13,588 bases of DNA from Candidatus Aminicenantota bacterium. Its GTDB lineage: Bacteria; Acidobacteriota; Aminicenantia; Aminicenantales; Aminicenantaceae. The notes under the pieces were generated by a model. It worked only from the letters and a program-made list of their open reading frames with translations. It had not been told where the DNA came from and made no database searches. The DNA is taken from NCBI GenBank assembly GCA_023135995.1, contig JAGLRY010000081.1, positions 1-13,588 on the forward strand, given 5' to 3'. Position numbers and translations under genes: made by a program. This document shows positions 13,157-13,588 of the stretch, piece after piece. Position 1 is the first letter of the stretch. Each line of letters opens with the position of its first letter.

Positions 13157-13588
13157 TTACTTCTCCTCCTCCTTCAACTTAAGCTCCATGCCGAGTTGCT
13201 GCATAAAACTCAACATATCTAGCATGCCCCAAAATTCTGCGATTTTCCCGTCGGAAAATCGCCAGATGCCAATTACTGTCTCCTCAATCTGGTTGCCTGT
13301 GGGGGGTATTCCCATGAACTCCCCCGTATGAGATCCGCGAATTGTGTATTGCCCCGTCACCATGTCACCTGCGCTGATCAGTCTATCTATGGTGTGTGTC
13401 ATATCTGGAAAAGCGCCCCAGAAAGCCTTAAGAACTTCCCGATGCTGTGATGTGCTCTTGGGCTCAGACCCTATCGGAAAATGCAGTTTGTATTCTGGGG
13501 TATTCAATTCGTCGCCAATATCCATGTTCTTCTTGTCAAACTCTTCCATGAGTTGTTTTACAACAGCCTTATTCTGCTCCTCAACCTC
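13157..13588 (-). CDS. SnoaL-like ester cyclase family protein, N-terminus beyond the window
   Basis: A SnoaL-like (cystatin-type alpha+beta barrel) protein. Typical marks are FWGAFPDMTHTIDRLISAGD, GSHTGEFMGIPPTG and the closing FSDGKIAEFWGMLDM, as in the polyketide-cyclase-like and COG5485 groups. Such proteins bind small molecules; their substrates are mostly unknown. An ATG at 13549 would give 130 residues, but the frame stays open to the window edge, and the codons before it read EVEEQNKAVVKQL, which matches the usual N-terminal helix of the family. I therefore treat the gene as starting outside the window and internal to a longer frame. It precedes the cysteine-rich gene on the same strand by 15 bases. 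Confidence 0.8.
   Translation of the reverse strand, partial: EVEEQNKAVVKQLMEEFDKKNMDIGDELNTPEYKLHFPIGSEPKSTSQHREVLKAFWGAFPDMTHTIDRLISAGDMVTGQYTIRGSHTGEFMGIPPTGNQIEETVIGIWRFSDGKIAEFWGMLDMLSFMQQLGMELKLKEEEK

Overview
The window comes from a Gram-negative-type bacterium: it encodes a TonB-like energy transducer, an outer-membrane beta-barrel, a probable lipoprotein and an ECF sigma/anti-sigma pair. Base composition leans to AT and genes are densely packed on both strands. The TonB N-terminal region, the DUF5777-type barrel and the double TonB domain remind me of uncultivated lineages such as Aminicenantes or KSB1. That is an impression, not a placement.

Layout. 1-340: a small coiled-coil acidic protein with a hairpin at its stop codon. 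483-1369: a membrane protein of unknown function behind a candidate promoter. 1434-3428: a near-consensus promoter, a 254-bp structured repeat, then a two-gene unit of a heme-binding lipoprotein and a cytochrome/beta-barrel fusion. 3442-5778 (minus strand): an operon of ECF sigma factor, zinc-finger anti-sigma factor and a double-domain TonB protein. 5779-6409: a 630-bp non-coding stretch with a second full repeat, two repeat remnants and a G-rich structured segment. 6410-8474: a VanZ-like membrane protein and a DUF4412-like exported protein. 8492-9937 (minus): an RpoD-like sigma factor. 10408-11607: a DEAD-box RNA helicase. 11838 to the right edge: apparently foreign DNA, made of a tRNA-Thr 3' half, an MNT nucleotidyltransferase antitoxin with a decayed HepT partner, a cysteine-rich hypothetical protein and a SnoaL-like protein cut by the window edge.

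The most interesting signal is a dispersed repeat family with two full copies (1500-1753 plus strand; 5826-6022 minus strand) and three end fragments. Both full copies fold on paper into the same four-helix junction with no unpaired junction nucleotides: a terminal inverted-repeat stem, a 99-nt rod, a 9-nt mini-hairpin and a long hairpin. Several pairs change on both sides between the copies, which is compensatory covariation. Both copies and a 3'-end fragment lie in the sense direction just upstream of a gene start, and one sits between a strong promoter and its ribosome binding site. It could be a mobile MITE-like element, a structured leader RNA, or both.

A second theme is the right-hand region. 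A tRNA-Thr 3' half without its 5' half marks a probable integration scar, and everything to its right looks like island cargo. All calls come from reading the sequence; no database search or folding program was run.
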